Below, one piece after another: positions 45,370 through 56,135 of a DNA stretch of 64,000 nt. The first letter of the stretch is position 1; each line of letters opens with the position of its first letter. The position numbers and the translations under genes are program-made. Source of the stretch: Elmis aenea (lineage: Eukaryota > Arthropoda > Insecta > Coleoptera > Elmidae); NCBI GenBank assembly GCA_947652605.1, contig OX393579.1, forward strand, positions 26,309,674 through 26,373,673. Direction: 5' to 3'. Below the pieces are notes generated by a model. That model was not told the DNA's origin. It saw only the letters and a program-made list of their open reading frames with translations, and made no database searches.

Positions 45370-45860
45370 TGGGTGCGAAGCGCACATTAGCTTCAAATTC
45401 GTTTGACAAAAACAGTGATTGTGTAGAAGCTGCAAGACGAAAATTTCGGCGTCACTTATAACTTCATTGTCATGATTCGATTTCGTCAGCTCACGCTATA
45501 AAAAAAGTGATTGATTATTTTGAAACAACTTTCAGTACTAAGCTAGAAACATCTAAAAGCAAACGCTATAGATTATATCGAAGCAGTCAAGGCCGATATC
45601 ATTCAGAGCCCAAAGCGTTCTGCACAGTGACAGTCCGTGTCATTAGGATTGTCCAGCCGTACTTTGGAAACAATTTAAATTTATATCAATACAATATTCA
45701 AGCAGTGCAAGAATTAAAACCAATTGATTTAATCAAAAATCGCAACATATCCATAGAAATAGCGATATTCTATGGACAAAGAGAACACCAGATCTTTCAT
45801 CTTTTTATGAGGATTTTTAAAAAGTCGAGTATTTACTCATGGTCCTCACAACATTGACAA
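45370..45860 (+). pseudogene. Mariner-like transposase N-terminal half (DUF4817/HTH group)
   Basis: The plus strand, across stops and frameshifts, encodes CVEAARRKFRRHL, HDSISSAHAIKKVIDYFETT, then an eroded segment, and YQYNIQAVQELKPIDLIKNR. This follows the pattern of the N-terminal helix-turn-helix region of insect transposases: AR..F..HF......P....I..W...F..TGS...K..GRP...R..E....V......P..S.R.....LG...SSV.RIL...L..HPYK.Q..QEL.P.D...R. The catalytic domain is absent; the fragments at 43537-43674 and 57560-58110 come from the same broad group. Confidence 0.72.
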
Positions 45861-46904
45861 CTCGAAGGCAAGGATTTGTGATAGGATTGACGCGTTTCCG
45901 TTGAGATTTTGTAGCGAGTAAAGGTCCACACACATCGGCTCAGTGGCGATGGCAAACAAATGTAACCTAATAAAATAAATGTGCGCTTTTACACTGACGC
46001 GACAGGCCGAGATTGGTTTTTAGGTAACCAGCTTCTTTTTTTTTAGTTTTTTAGTACTAAATTCATAGCTGACGACCTTTTTTAACTCCTCGAACCCAAA
46101 GTCGAGTATACGAAATTTTCCTGTGTGCCTGTCAAAACATCGCGTGCCACCCATTAGTTGCCGACCCTTGGTACAAACTATAACAACTATAAATGCAGTT
46201 ATGTCCTAGTATATCCTTGCAATCCTTTCAGTAAAAAGTTGTTTCTTATTATGCATTCCTGAGAAAAAAGTAAACCTGAAATTTGTGGTAATTGATACAT
46301 AGTCTCAACCAATTTTAGTTTTAAACATATGCGTTAAAACAGACTATTAAGTCGGACATATGAAATAACGAAATCAAATAAAAATAATTATAATATGTTA
46401 GAGAAACAACAGTTTATAAATAAGAATGATTTTCTGTTCAAAGGTTTAGGTAAACTTCCAAACAAATATAATAATATATAAATAAGGCTACGAGAAGATG
46501 CAATATCAGTAGTAAATCAACCAAAAGTAAATTAATCGAAGAAAGTATAGTAAAACAAAACAAAACTTTTTGTTACAACAACCCATTTAATAAACCGGGC
46601 TGAAACCGGCAGCGATTCTAGCAGCGAAACTCGTTGAAAGCCAACATAGAACACGCATATAGTGTCTATCAAATAACTTATTTCATTAACCACATACTGT
46701 ATTTTGCCATTTTTTGCCAGTAGGTAAGGGGTAATTTGACATAAAGAACTTAAAAAAAATTATATTAATGAAGTCAGTGGCGTGTGGGCTCCAGCAGCCC
46801 CTTGGCTCATTTTTTAAATTATAGAATTAAACTTTTAACTTTTAAACTAATAACTGTATCATCACACCATGTATTTAGAGATTTTAGTCAATAATGTTAT
46901 TTTG

Positions 46905-47386
46905 ATATCATTCGTTCAAGTCCATATCATCATCAAAGTAATGGTTTGTGAGAAAAAGCAGTAGGTATAGCTAAAAACACATTTAGAAAATCAGATCATC
47001 ATGATATTTATTCAGTTTTGTTAGAATGTCGAGTAGCACCAGTAGCTGGTACAGATTATACTCCTTAAGAGATTTTAATAGGTAGGTTATTGAGGTCAAA
47101 ATTACCCTGTTAATCAAAAAATTTATAACCTAATTTGGTAAACAGTCAAGCACGTAAGAAACTTGGAGAAAAACAAATTGAAATTAAGCGTTGTTATGAC
47201 CAACATGTCAAAAACAGAAAATCTTTTGAGAAGGGAAATAATGTGACAAAACGAAATCCAGTAAATAGAAAATGGCAACTAGGTATTGTTATTAATAATA
47301 ATAGTACACCTAGTTCTTACAAAATATTATCTAGAAATAAAGTGGGATTAAGTGAAATACCTGGGGATCCATCTAGATCTAGATAA
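46905..47386 (+). pseudogene. Ty3/Gypsy retrotransposon integrase C-terminal remnant
   Basis: Plus-strand frames, with breaks, show SPYHHQSNG-like (HHQSNG), KAVGIAKNTFRKSDHHDIYS, LLECRVAPVAGTDYTP and then VNSQARKKLGEKQIEIKRCY, KSFEKGNNV and WQLGIVINNNSTPSSYKI. This order (end of the integrase core with QSNG.aEr.v, the YR.tP...T..SP block, the tether, then G..V......W..G.I......P.SY.v) is that of Ty3/Gypsy pol. No LTR, reverse transcriptase or protease was found nearby. Frameshifts and stops show an old dead copy. Confidence 0.8.
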
Positions 47387-47820
47387 AAGACTTCTTTGGG
47401 CCAAACACATATGGCTAAAATAATTACAGCTTGGACACACCTACCGAAAGATGAATTGGCTTAGAGCAGACATTCTCACCTATCAATGGAAAATAAGCTC
47501 TTGCTGTATAAAGCCATCATTAAACCCATATGGACTTACGGCCTGCAGCTGTGGGGATTTGCTAGCCACACTAACATAATGAGAATTCAATGATTTCAGT
47601 CAAAAATTTTACCCAGTATTTGTACGGTACATACCAAACCAAGTCATCCATCGCGATGTACGAATTAATACTGTCGAAGAAGAAATCTCATCTCTCAGCA
47701 CCAAGTATCAGTCAAGATTAAGAAGCCACTCAAATATATTAGCTGTGGATGTTTTAACTACGCCACCAACGAAAAGACTCCAGCGGTTCGACCCACTGAA
47801 TTTGCCACGACGTAATTAAG
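47387..47820 (+). pseudogene. Jockey-type LINE ORF2 3' end
   Basis: The plus strand, in two or three frames, encodes KRLLWAKHIW, MNWLRADILTY, LSMENKLLLYKAIIKPIWTY, GLQLWGFASHTNIM, NQVIHRDVRINTVEEEISSL, STKYQSRLRSHSNILAV and RLQRFDPLNLPRRN. These are the successive blocks after the reverse transcriptase of Jockey-clade LINEs (LD..L.W..H, L...K..LYK.I.KP.W.YG.QLWG, N..IH.DL...TV.EEI.......RL..H.N). It starts directly where the Gypsy remnant stops, so one was broken by the other or by a deletion joining them. Confidence 0.82.
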
Positions 47821-47894
47821 TCGTAACAAATGAACCATGTGGACATAAATACCAGTGTAAAGTGCTAATGGTAACTTATGGAAACACGCCACTG

Positions 47895-49242
47895 GGCTGG
47901 CTTCCACCATATTTTTGTGTTCGGGTGTTCGTATCAGTTATATTGCTTATTATCCTCTACGATAGATTGCAATAATTCATGGATGTTAAAAAAAAAACTG
48001 TATGATCGGGGGTTTTCTGTTAAGAGGCCCCTATTTATTTGTAAAATTTAGTTGAAGTTTGTGACGTGATTTTTCCATATAGAGGCCCAATCGGGCTTTT
48101 ATTTGGAAACAAAATTGTAAACTTTGGGTAGAAAGTATTTATTATTTTTCACAAAATCGTTGTATTTGGACAGAACAAAACAGGATCGCTGTAGTAATAA
48201 TTGAGCCGCTCAGTTGCCAAATCGATTAACTCCATTTTTTGAATTGTTTTAGATTTTAGAGCCAAGGCACTAAATTGATGTTTAACTTTTTATATTTCAA
48301 ATAACTTTACTTAAAAATTAGGTTTAATACCTCTAAATGACAAAAAACATTTGGCTGTCAAATAATAAACTTTTTTCTTCTTCAAAAAACCAATTATTTT
48401 TGGGAAATATTATTTTATGTATTTTATACTTTGAGGGATAAAATATACACCTGTAATAATACATCCTACAATGGTTATTTGAATTTAAATTTAAAAAGGA
48501 ATTTCAAAAAAAGGCTGTTTACTATTTTATCAATTTTCTCTACTTTTTGTTTTGTGGAGTTAATCGATTTGGCCTATGAGCGGCTCAATTGACAGTATAG
48601 CTTGTCTTATTGTGTTTTATTATTATTCGATTAAAAATCATTATTTTGTGAGCATTTAATTAAAACGCCTTAAATACACTTTCACAGAAGCAATTCGATA
48701 GAAGGTCCATTTTTAAATAAATACTCACAAAATAATGGTTTTGTCGAAAAATATTAAAGCACAATTAGACAACTTATAAACTATCAATTACTTCAGCGAT
48801 CGTGTTTTGTTTAGTCAAATACGACGATTTTGTAAATAATAATAATAATCATAATTTTGAAACATTTTTCTGAATAATTTTCTTTCATAACACTAAGAAA
48901 ACTTTAGATAGATAAAGAAAAAAAAACTGTCAATTACAGTGTAAAAAAAGTTTGCAAATTAAAAATATATCACAATCGGCTGTTAATTGCACACGGTTGG
49001 CCAGAAAAAAAAATTAAAGAACGTCAAAATGTAGCTAACAATTTGCCATACACTTTTGGTATAGAACATTTATCATAAAACTTGTATTTACGCCGTTACA
49101 GCAACGTCTCCATACTTTTGGCCTATCCTGTATTGTATAGTGATAGTGTATATACATATTATAGTAAAAGAGCATAAAAATCCAGTTTCCATATAAAAAC
49201 GCATGGGTCTTTATATAGGTACAATAAGGGATTCTCAAAACC
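47895..49242. other. Intergenic sequence, repeat-derived in part
   Basis: 48180-48800 contains the inverted pair TGAGCCGCTCAGTTGCCAAA / ATGAGCGGCTCAATTGACAG and TCGATTAACTCCA / TGGAGTTAATCGA, which suggests an old inverted-repeat element of about 400 bp (roughly 48195-48605). No gene. Confidence 0.5.
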
Positions 49243-49325
49243 AGGGACGGGGAGTCGGAGTTGGGAGTCGGGAGTCGAAGCTTTTTTAAGGAGTCGGTCG
49301 AAAGTCGGAAAAACTACCGACTCTT
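49243..49325. repeat. hAT-like end rich in GGAGTCG
   Basis: CAGGGACGGGGAGTCGGAGT followed by further GGGAGTCG units and, inverted, CCGACTC. Form and composition resemble hAT termini such as the GGAGC element at 3143. No opposite end found. Confidence 0.5.
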
Positions 49326-51540
49326 TTTTGATTTAGTTTTTTTCGAGGATGTCAATCGATTTTTTAAAAATGGAAACCGGAACGATTAAAGTAACAAACC
49401 AGTTTTGTATGTGAACGTTCAATTTTTATCTGCAAAAAATACTTCACTGGATAAGGTTTATGAACAAAACGCATGATTCGTGTGATACACGGTGTGGTTA
49501 GTTCTTTAGTCAACCAAATCTTACTCCGTGTTGACATATGAATGTTTTCAAAAGTCGATAGTGCCTTTATTTTGAAGTTTTTAAGGTTATCTTTGTAGAT
49601 ATATTGTTCTAATGCTAATACTTTTCTAATGAGTAATTTTATTTTGTTTAATTAATCCTAGTAAATAATAAATTGATAGTTACAAAGTCGATTACGAGAG
49701 GTGTTTTGCAGATTAGTTTTATAAATTGGCTTGCGCAATAGTGAAGGCTAACTTATTCATAATATATAATATTATTTCCGTTTTATAAGATTACCGAAAA
49801 TCTTTTTTATTTTATTTTAAGCACAGTTTATGCTAAATTTTGCGTATATATAAAAAGCAAGTACACAAAATACATCAGTTTTGATATCGAAAATAAACTA
49901 TATCTCTCGACTGTTAAATTTAAGTGTAAAAATGGAGCGAACTTGAATGTTTTTTATTTCAATTATTGCGTACCTATATAAAAAATCTCTTAACAAACGT
50001 ACAATTGTTAAGTAATGATGTTGACGATGTAAAAAATGTAAACACAACTAATGATTATATTAGGGAGAACCGTCATTTATATTTTAAAACTCCTAATTTC
50101 TGTTCTAATGTTCAAGAACAGAATAATGAAAGAAAATATTAAAAATCTTAATTTGTCAAAAAGTACCAGTATAACAACCAGATTTAATAGACAGGTTAAG
50201 AAACCTAATAGATTTTGTTATTAACAATATTTTGTATCTTATTTCTGTTCTCATGTTCAAGAATGATGTTAAATTTTGTCATGTCAAGTTAATAATATTA
50301 AATTAAGAAGGAAAATGTTACCTAGGGTACCCATATAAAACAGGGTATGGACAAGCGAGTGACCACTTTCGAGCGTATAAGGTCGTTTCGCTTGCGTCTG
50401 CCAACTTTTAAATAATTAACATTGAGTTAGTAGGGAGTACAGTTTATATATTTTTTCAAATCTTTGCCCATCGCTTTCTTGGTTGAAACATTATTAAACC
50501 TGTTTAAACATTATTCATGGTAATGTTTTAAACAAAATTATTTACTCAGGAATTTCCAAAAATATTGTTACTCGTTAATGTAGATACTAATTACATTGTG
50601 GAAGTTCGCAATTTATCTTTATAAAAACTTGATTATTAGGTCAAATGATGAAAATCTAGAGGCGTAGATATTGCCTATTTTAAGAATTCTAGTAATTACT
50701 TGCTTGAAACATATGTCGAAGTCGTATAATCCTTGGTGTACCAAATTACACACCAAACTAGATACTAATTGACAGGTTTAAAATAATTCAAATTTAATAC
50801 ACGACGACCAAAATCAAACTTTGACTTTGATTCAAAAGGACTTTACAGCGTAATTAATAACCAATGGATCTAGACATTAAACTTAAAGACATTTTTGTAT
50901 TATAATTACATATTTTAAGTTGTTAATGTATTTTCACTGATTTCTGTTACGAATCCAGGAAATCGGGACATCAGTCTACAAAACGTCGCGTCATACCTGC
51001 ACAGCTGGAGTAGCCGATCCAATTTATTAAAAAATTCTTTTGTGTAAAAACCTGATGTGATATCAAAAAATTAAAAGCAGATTCGTAACCAGCGTCACCG
51101 AATTAGTAAATAATACAAATCAATTTCAAAACAACAAAAATCATGTTGGCCTGTGTAGTTATTCGTAAATAAATTGTTTTATTTTGTTGGGATGTAATAA
51201 TAAATAATAATGACATTAAAAATATGCCAGTTTTTTGCAATACCGAGTCAAAATGCTAACGTTGAACGTATATTTTTATTTGTTGGTACTCAATTGACAA
51301 AATAATGATCAAGATGGAAATTATCAACGGTTAGAGCCATGGTCGGTAACCTTTTTTAAGAGCGGGTAAATTTCAATATTTAAATATTTAAATGAGTAAT
51401 TAATAAAAAATTAGAATTTTTAGTAATGTATATACATTTGACACTAAAATGGAGATCTAGTCGATTCTGTTGCTAGTTTATTTAGCGTTTTTGTCATATT
51501 TCGATTTGATTACAAAACTAGGAAGTGTAAATAGTAGATG
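49326..51540. other. Intergenic sequence, mostly unrecognised
   Basis: One end of the 54612-55376 family occurs near 50322 (TAGGGTACCCATATAAAACA then GGGTATGG). A hAT-like CATGGTCGGTAACC lies at about 51338. No gene. Confidence 0.45.
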
Positions 51541-51589
51541 GTGGTGAGAGAAATATACAGAACGAGAGAACTGCATGGATTATTAAAAA

Positions 51590-51730
51590 AAAAACAAAGC
51601 CTACAAGGAAAGCGACCATGACGAGTTCTTCATAATGTGTCGAATGACACCAAACAACTTTAGTAGTATATTACGGCAGATAAATCATAAACTGGAAAAG
51701 AATTCGATACGGACCCCGATAAATACATTC
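51590..51730 (+). pseudogene. PIF/Harbinger transposase N-terminal fragment
   Basis: Plus-strand codons read YKESDHDEFFIMCRMTPNNF, then SSILRQINHKLEKNSIRTPI. The pattern ..D...F...FRM....F..IL..I...L.K......PI is the conserved start of PIF/Harbinger (DDE_4) transposases, just before the catalytic domain. An upstream REIYRTRELHGLL in another frame (51548-51585) may be part of it. The catalytic domain is lost. Confidence 0.7.
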
Positions 51731-51734
51731 AAAC

Positions 51735-51863
51735 CGCCGCCGCCGCAACATCTTTCCACGAATGTGTTCGTTTGTCTTTTTTGCAGTACTCCTCAGATTC
51801 AAGGCAGTAAATAGCCCTATGACCAGCTATAGCCTCGATCAATCTTTCTTCGAATTCTTCCAT
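51735..51863 (-). pseudogene. MADF-domain fragment, probable Harbinger accessory protein
   Basis: The minus strand encodes MEEFEERLIEAIAGHRAIYC, then EEYCKKDKRTHSWKDVAAA. F.E.LI..V..H..LYD.....Y.....R..AW..VA is the first half of a MADF domain. PIF/Harbinger elements commonly encode a MYB/MADF-like DNA-binding protein beside the transposase. Here the fragment converges with the transposase fragment at about 51730, consistent with an internal deletion joining the two genes. A host MADF gene exon is the alternative, but the truncation and the neighbour argue against it. Confidence 0.68.
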
Positions 51864-51984
51864 TAAATCAAAACACAACCAAAACTTAAACAATTTGATG
51901 CCCAATGCCAACCGGAATTGTACAAGTGCTGCCCTCAGATCAATAATTATCTTCTTAATCTCCTTCATAATCGGGGTTCCTCTT

Positions 51985-52400
51985 GTACCTTTCGGTGTCG
52001 AGGTATGCTATTCTATTTGTGTTATGTTCTTCACTCCTGCCTATCGTTAGCTAATTGTGGCACATCTCTCCAGTTGACTCCCTTTTCTTCTAGTCTCTGC
52101 CTCACTTCTTTTTCCCATTTTATTCTTGGTCTTCCTCTATTTCTTTTTCCCTCCATCTGCATTTCCATCCCATTTTCGTGAATCTACTTTCTGGCATGCG
52201 TAATAGATGTCCAAGCTATTTTAATTGATTCGTTTCCATTTTTTCTTAATATCTGTTACTCCTAGGTTATTTCGATTATTTTTTTTTACTGATTTTAGCG
52301 ATCAGTCCTACATCCCTCTATTCTTCTCAGAAATCTCATTTCCTGCGCCTGTATTCCATGTTTTGGTTTTTGAGTAACATTGAAAACTCGCGTCTTCGTT
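51985..52400 (-). pseudogene. LINE ORF2 3' end (GRPR..W type)
   Basis: The minus strand encodes ETRVFNVTQKPKHGIQAQEM, RFLRRIEGCRT, a frame-broken LGVTDIKKKWKRI-like part, HAR-rich TSITHARK, and then KRNRGRPRIKWEKEVRQRLE, EKGVNWRDVPQLANDRQE. E..R.LR.I.G....D..RN..I...L....I........L.W.GH..RM......K......G.R.RGRPR..W...V...L...G..W.......DR is the post-reverse-transcriptase region of many insect LINEs. Stops and frameshifts are frequent. The plus-strand frames at 51918-52181 and 52414-52608 are its shadows. Confidence 0.78.
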
Positions 52401-52596
52401 TCTTTTGATATAGTTGTTTATAAAATATATCCTTAACCCCTTCTGCCGCATTCTCATTCAGGCCATATGCCACTACCACCCCTGTCAATTACTCCTTCTG
52501 ATATACCTTTCCATCTTTTTATTCTTTACTCCATCGTTTTCTCACTACGCAGGCTACCCTAGCTTTAGCATATTCCGTTTCTTTTACGCCACTATA

Positions 52597-53171
52597 CAGG
52601 GTGTGTAAAAATTGACGGAAGCGCTACACGTGGCGATGTTTTTTTGTGAAATTATAAGTCGAAAATCTTGAGACAAAAATGTTGTACCATACTTCCTATG
52701 GCCTCAGGAACCATTTAAAGAAAAAAATGGCAACATTGCATACATTGATTTGCGTTTGGACATTTTTTTTATCAGCAATAATTTTTAGTTAGGTATTTAC
52801 AATTTTTGTTCGAACTGAAAGCGTTCAGTTCGTAAACATAGCTGCAAACTTTTAGGTAACCTCTAACACAAACTAGAGATGACAGCTAATGACAATTTTG
52901 CCATATGTATTATTTTCACTCAAATCAGTGATTTACATATTTTCAACACCAATTTTTGAAAGGAAAAACAAAATATCTAGGAGAAAATATTATTCGAAAT
53001 TTATTTTTATTCCAAATCGCAGCTTATTAAAGGACTAAATGTCAAAACTTTGAGGACCTCTTGCAGACACAGCAAGCATGGTACAACATTTTCGTATTAA
53101 GATTTTCGACTTAGAATTTTACGAAGAACATCGCCACGTGTAGCGCTTTTGCCAATTTTTACACACCCTGT
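52597..53171. repeat. Inverted-repeat element, CAGGGTGTGTA family copy 2
   Basis: Same arms and ends as 14721-15344 (GAAGCGCTACACGTGGCGAT, TTCGAACTGAAAGCGTTCAG in the interior), flanked by TA. Internal segments are shorter than in copy 1. Confidence 0.9.
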
Positions 53172-53361
53172 ATATGAATCAATAATTATGAACTACGAAA
53201 TTTATTGGTGTGAAAGAAAATGTATTTGTGTGAGTGAGTTTTGGTCTTTAAAGTTGAGCATGTTCGAATCCCAAACCCGAGTTGAGCAAATACCGTCTTT
53301 ACGTTGAAACTCAAAGACCGTATTCTGTTCGGTTTCATATGAATCTGTGTGTTTGACTTTG

Positions 53362-53403
53362 AAACCCGAAACTCAAAACCCAAAACTCAAAACCCGAAGC
53401 TCG
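53362..53403. repeat. Three tandem 14-bp units
   Basis: AAACCCGAAACTCA, AAACCCAAAACTCA and AAACCCGAAGCTCG follow each other directly. The surrounding 53250-53420 also carries related AACTCAAAGACCG and GTATTCTGTT segments in pairs. Confidence 0.7.
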
Positions 53404-53586
53404 CATTCTGTTTGGGCCTTTACTTCCACCCGCTTAAATACGCAGGAAATATAGCCTATTCATTGGCTTCTTATAGATCAGGGAGAAATAGAGCTGCTAC
53501 AGGAATGTTTTTGTTAGGGACGCATTCTTGTAGATTTCCTCTGTAAAATTTGACAATAATTTTTAATTTTATGATCTAAAGATCTA

Positions 53587-54268
53587 CAGCGTCATTCAAA
53601 AAGTCTGCAACGATTGGAAATGGTTTTTATAATTGATTTCTCAGAAAATTTTATTCCTGACAAAAGTTAATTGATGACCTAAAACCAATTTTAAGATGGA
53701 AAAAAATTCATACGACACTAGATTTTAAAAATATTCGCAAAAGTAAAGTATCGTTATTTCAAGACTTCCAAAAAATCGAACGGGGAAAAAATTATTCAGA
53801 AATCAAAAATATGACTTAATACGAAATTTGACGTTCAAATTTTATTTTCGAACTTTATAGTAGTGTCAACATTTAAAAAGTTTGCAATTAATAAAAAAGT
53901 TTTAGATTATCGATTTCTCGTATAATTTTATTCATGAGAAAAGTTGGTGCATGGTCTGAAACTTATTTGGATGTTAAAATTACTTCAAAAATCAAAATTG
54001 AAATTTTAACGTAAAATTTCATCTTTGGTCGTATTTTTGAATTCTCAACAAACTTTTCCTTTGAAGTTTTTTTGTTAACTCTTATAATAAGGCACTTTAC
54101 TCTTGTGAATATAGCTGAAATCGCTAAAATCTAGTGTCGTATGAATTTTTATGAAATTTTTTTCATCTTAAAATTAGTTTTAGGTCCAACTTTTATCAAG
54201 AACAAAAGTTTCTGAGAAATTTTTCATAAAAAACTTTTCATTTGTGGCATACTTTTGAAATAACGCTG
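53587..54268. repeat. TA-flanked inverted-repeat element (CAGCGTTATT family)
   Basis: Ends CAGCGTCATTCAAAAAGTCT and (reversed) CAGCGTTATTTCAAAAGTAT are flanked by TA. Arms share ATTCATACGACACTAGATTT and TTTTCATCTTAAAATTGG-like blocks. A weaker relative with GGTCATTCACAAAGTTTG lies at 62804-63240. Confidence 0.85.
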
Positions 54269-54611
54269 TAAGGAGTATAGCACATATAATGTAGGGTGAA
54301 AAATAAATAAATTAGTTGTAAAAAGAGAATATAGTCAAGTTTCTTATAAAAAAATCAATGATTTTTGACTGAATAAAAATCAAATTTTGCCCGACCCTGC
54401 TAGCAAGTGCCCCCATGTTATGTTACGTCATCACAAGGAGTAAATTTGAATACGAAATGCCTGATGTCACTAATTTTTGTATACATACATTATGTGTTTC
54501 GTAAGTTTTGCTGTATTTTTTCCCCGTAAATTTTGTATAGGTATTTTTAGGGATTAGATTAATAAATTATGTAAACATGGAAAGTGCAAAGCCAAGTGAG
54601 CTAGTAGTGAG

Positions 54612-55376
54612 TAGGGTACCTCTGTATAACATATAACAGGGTATGGCCACGCTTCACAAACCCTCCAAATTTCTAATAGCCGCTATGGGATTATATAGGT
54701 TTTCTTTTAATAACTCAATTTTTAAACAAAATTTGTAGGTAAAAACTCAATTGGCGGGCAAAAATAGATGCAATAATAAGTATAGCAATTAAAAAATGAG
54801 TAAAATGAAGGATTAACAATTGTTATTAGCTATTAATGTTTAAAAAACGTTTACGGAGTGCGTATTTCCATGGTAGGCATGCAACCCATGATACACGTCG
54901 TGTATCATGGGGTGTATTCATGTAAGGAATAAAACACAAGACGTTATAATAAACGTATATTTTTATGTCCAATGAGCAACTGAAAAGTATAGGTTCATCA
55001 ATTTAATTTAATTTTTTATCATAAAATTACATTATTAATCCCAATCATTGCTATTAAGTTCGATGTAGACCAATAATACATCGCACATTTTCTTAAAAAT
55101 TAAAAAAATAATTGTATTTAACTTAACTTATGAAATTTATGTCTGGTAATAACTTAAACAACTATCACTAATGTCTTTTAAAGTCTTAGAACACACTTAA
55201 ACACTCCGAACACGCAAGAAAAAAATAAAATATGAATATTTGCCTATGCGCTCCATACTAATTATTTGAAATCTGGAGGTCTCAGCCTAGCGGCAAGCGA
55301 AACTCGACCGTATATACACCTCAGCCAATAGAAACTTGTTCCTGGTTGACCATACCCTGTTTATTAAGGTACCCTA
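54612..55376. mobile_element. hAT-type element with TAGGGTACC ends
   Basis: Ends TAGGGTACCTCTGTATAA and (reversed) TAGGGTACCTTAATAAAC, each followed by CAGGGTATGG, are flanked by the exact 8-bp duplication GTAGTGAG (54604-54611 and 55377-55384). No coding frame. A single end of the same family is near 50322. Confidence 0.9.
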
Positions 55377-55384
55377 GTAGTGAG

Positions 55385-56135
55385 TGGGTAATTAAAATGA
55401 AGGTCGAGGGTATAGGGTTGTCAACCACTGGTTTAGGGTTTAGGGCATGTTTGTCAGTTTCATAGCAAAACTTTTTTTTTGTAATAATTAAAAACAATAA
55501 GTATTTTCCAACTGAATAAATGTAAAAATGAAAGTTTAGACGAAGTCAAAAGTTGTTAAACGTTATTAAACGTTATTATGTTGTTTCGTAACGTTTTTTT
55601 TTTGTTTTGTTTTGGTTGTAAAGTGTTCTCTTTTATTTGTTACATTGTTTTCACCCTTAACGTCCACTTATTGCTGAAGTTCCCAAGTGTCGCGCTAGTG
55701 TGGGCAATCATTTTGGTAGCACCGATAATTACCACCGAAAATTGTACCGACTGTATCGTCCCGAATAGCGTAACGCCTCTGTCTGGCGAAGCCTCAACAC
55801 TATAAAAAAAAGTTTAATACAATGACTTTACATCAAAAGTATTTATTATAACAGCGATATGTTAACATTTAACCAGTCTAATATACTAGTATAATAAGAA
55901 ACTGACTATACCTCCACCGACTTGATTAATTATTTAAACGCAATAAATTATAACGGATAATAATCAAACCGTTACATGAATGGATCGTAGTGTGTTGAAT
56001 GCCGTTTTTAATATAACAAGGTCGTCGAAGGTTAGGGTGACTATAACAACAATCGTGCTGGCATTTACTGAAAAAAATTGGATAGACATGCAATGGTTGT
56101 GATTTTTCTGGTCAAGTACAATAATTTTATCTATA
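55385..56135. other. Intergenic sequence, nothing recognised
   Basis: GGTTGTCAACCACTGG near 55416 looks like a lone hAT end. A 75-codon frame at 55578-55805 has a hydrophobic stretch but no recognisable family. Confidence 0.4.

Larger units (their letters stand above)
46785..47894. repeat. Composite block bounded by CAGTGGCGTG-type ends
   Basis: CAGTGGCGTGTGGGCTCC at 46785 and (reversed) CAGTGGCGTGTTTCC ending at about 47894 look like hAT ends. The flanks do not share an 8-bp duplication, so this may be two unrelated ends. The interior holds Gypsy and LINE remnants. Confidence 0.4.

Noticed and set aside
52414..52608. Hydrophobic plus-strand frames (also 51918-52181)
   Set aside because: Antisense shadow of the LINE remnant at 51985-52400 and its AT/CT-rich flank.
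55578..55805. 75-codon frame with a hydrophobic segment, resembling a small secreted or membrane protein
   Set aside because: No homology recognised, no splice or promoter support, and AT-rich hydrophobic frames are common by chance here.
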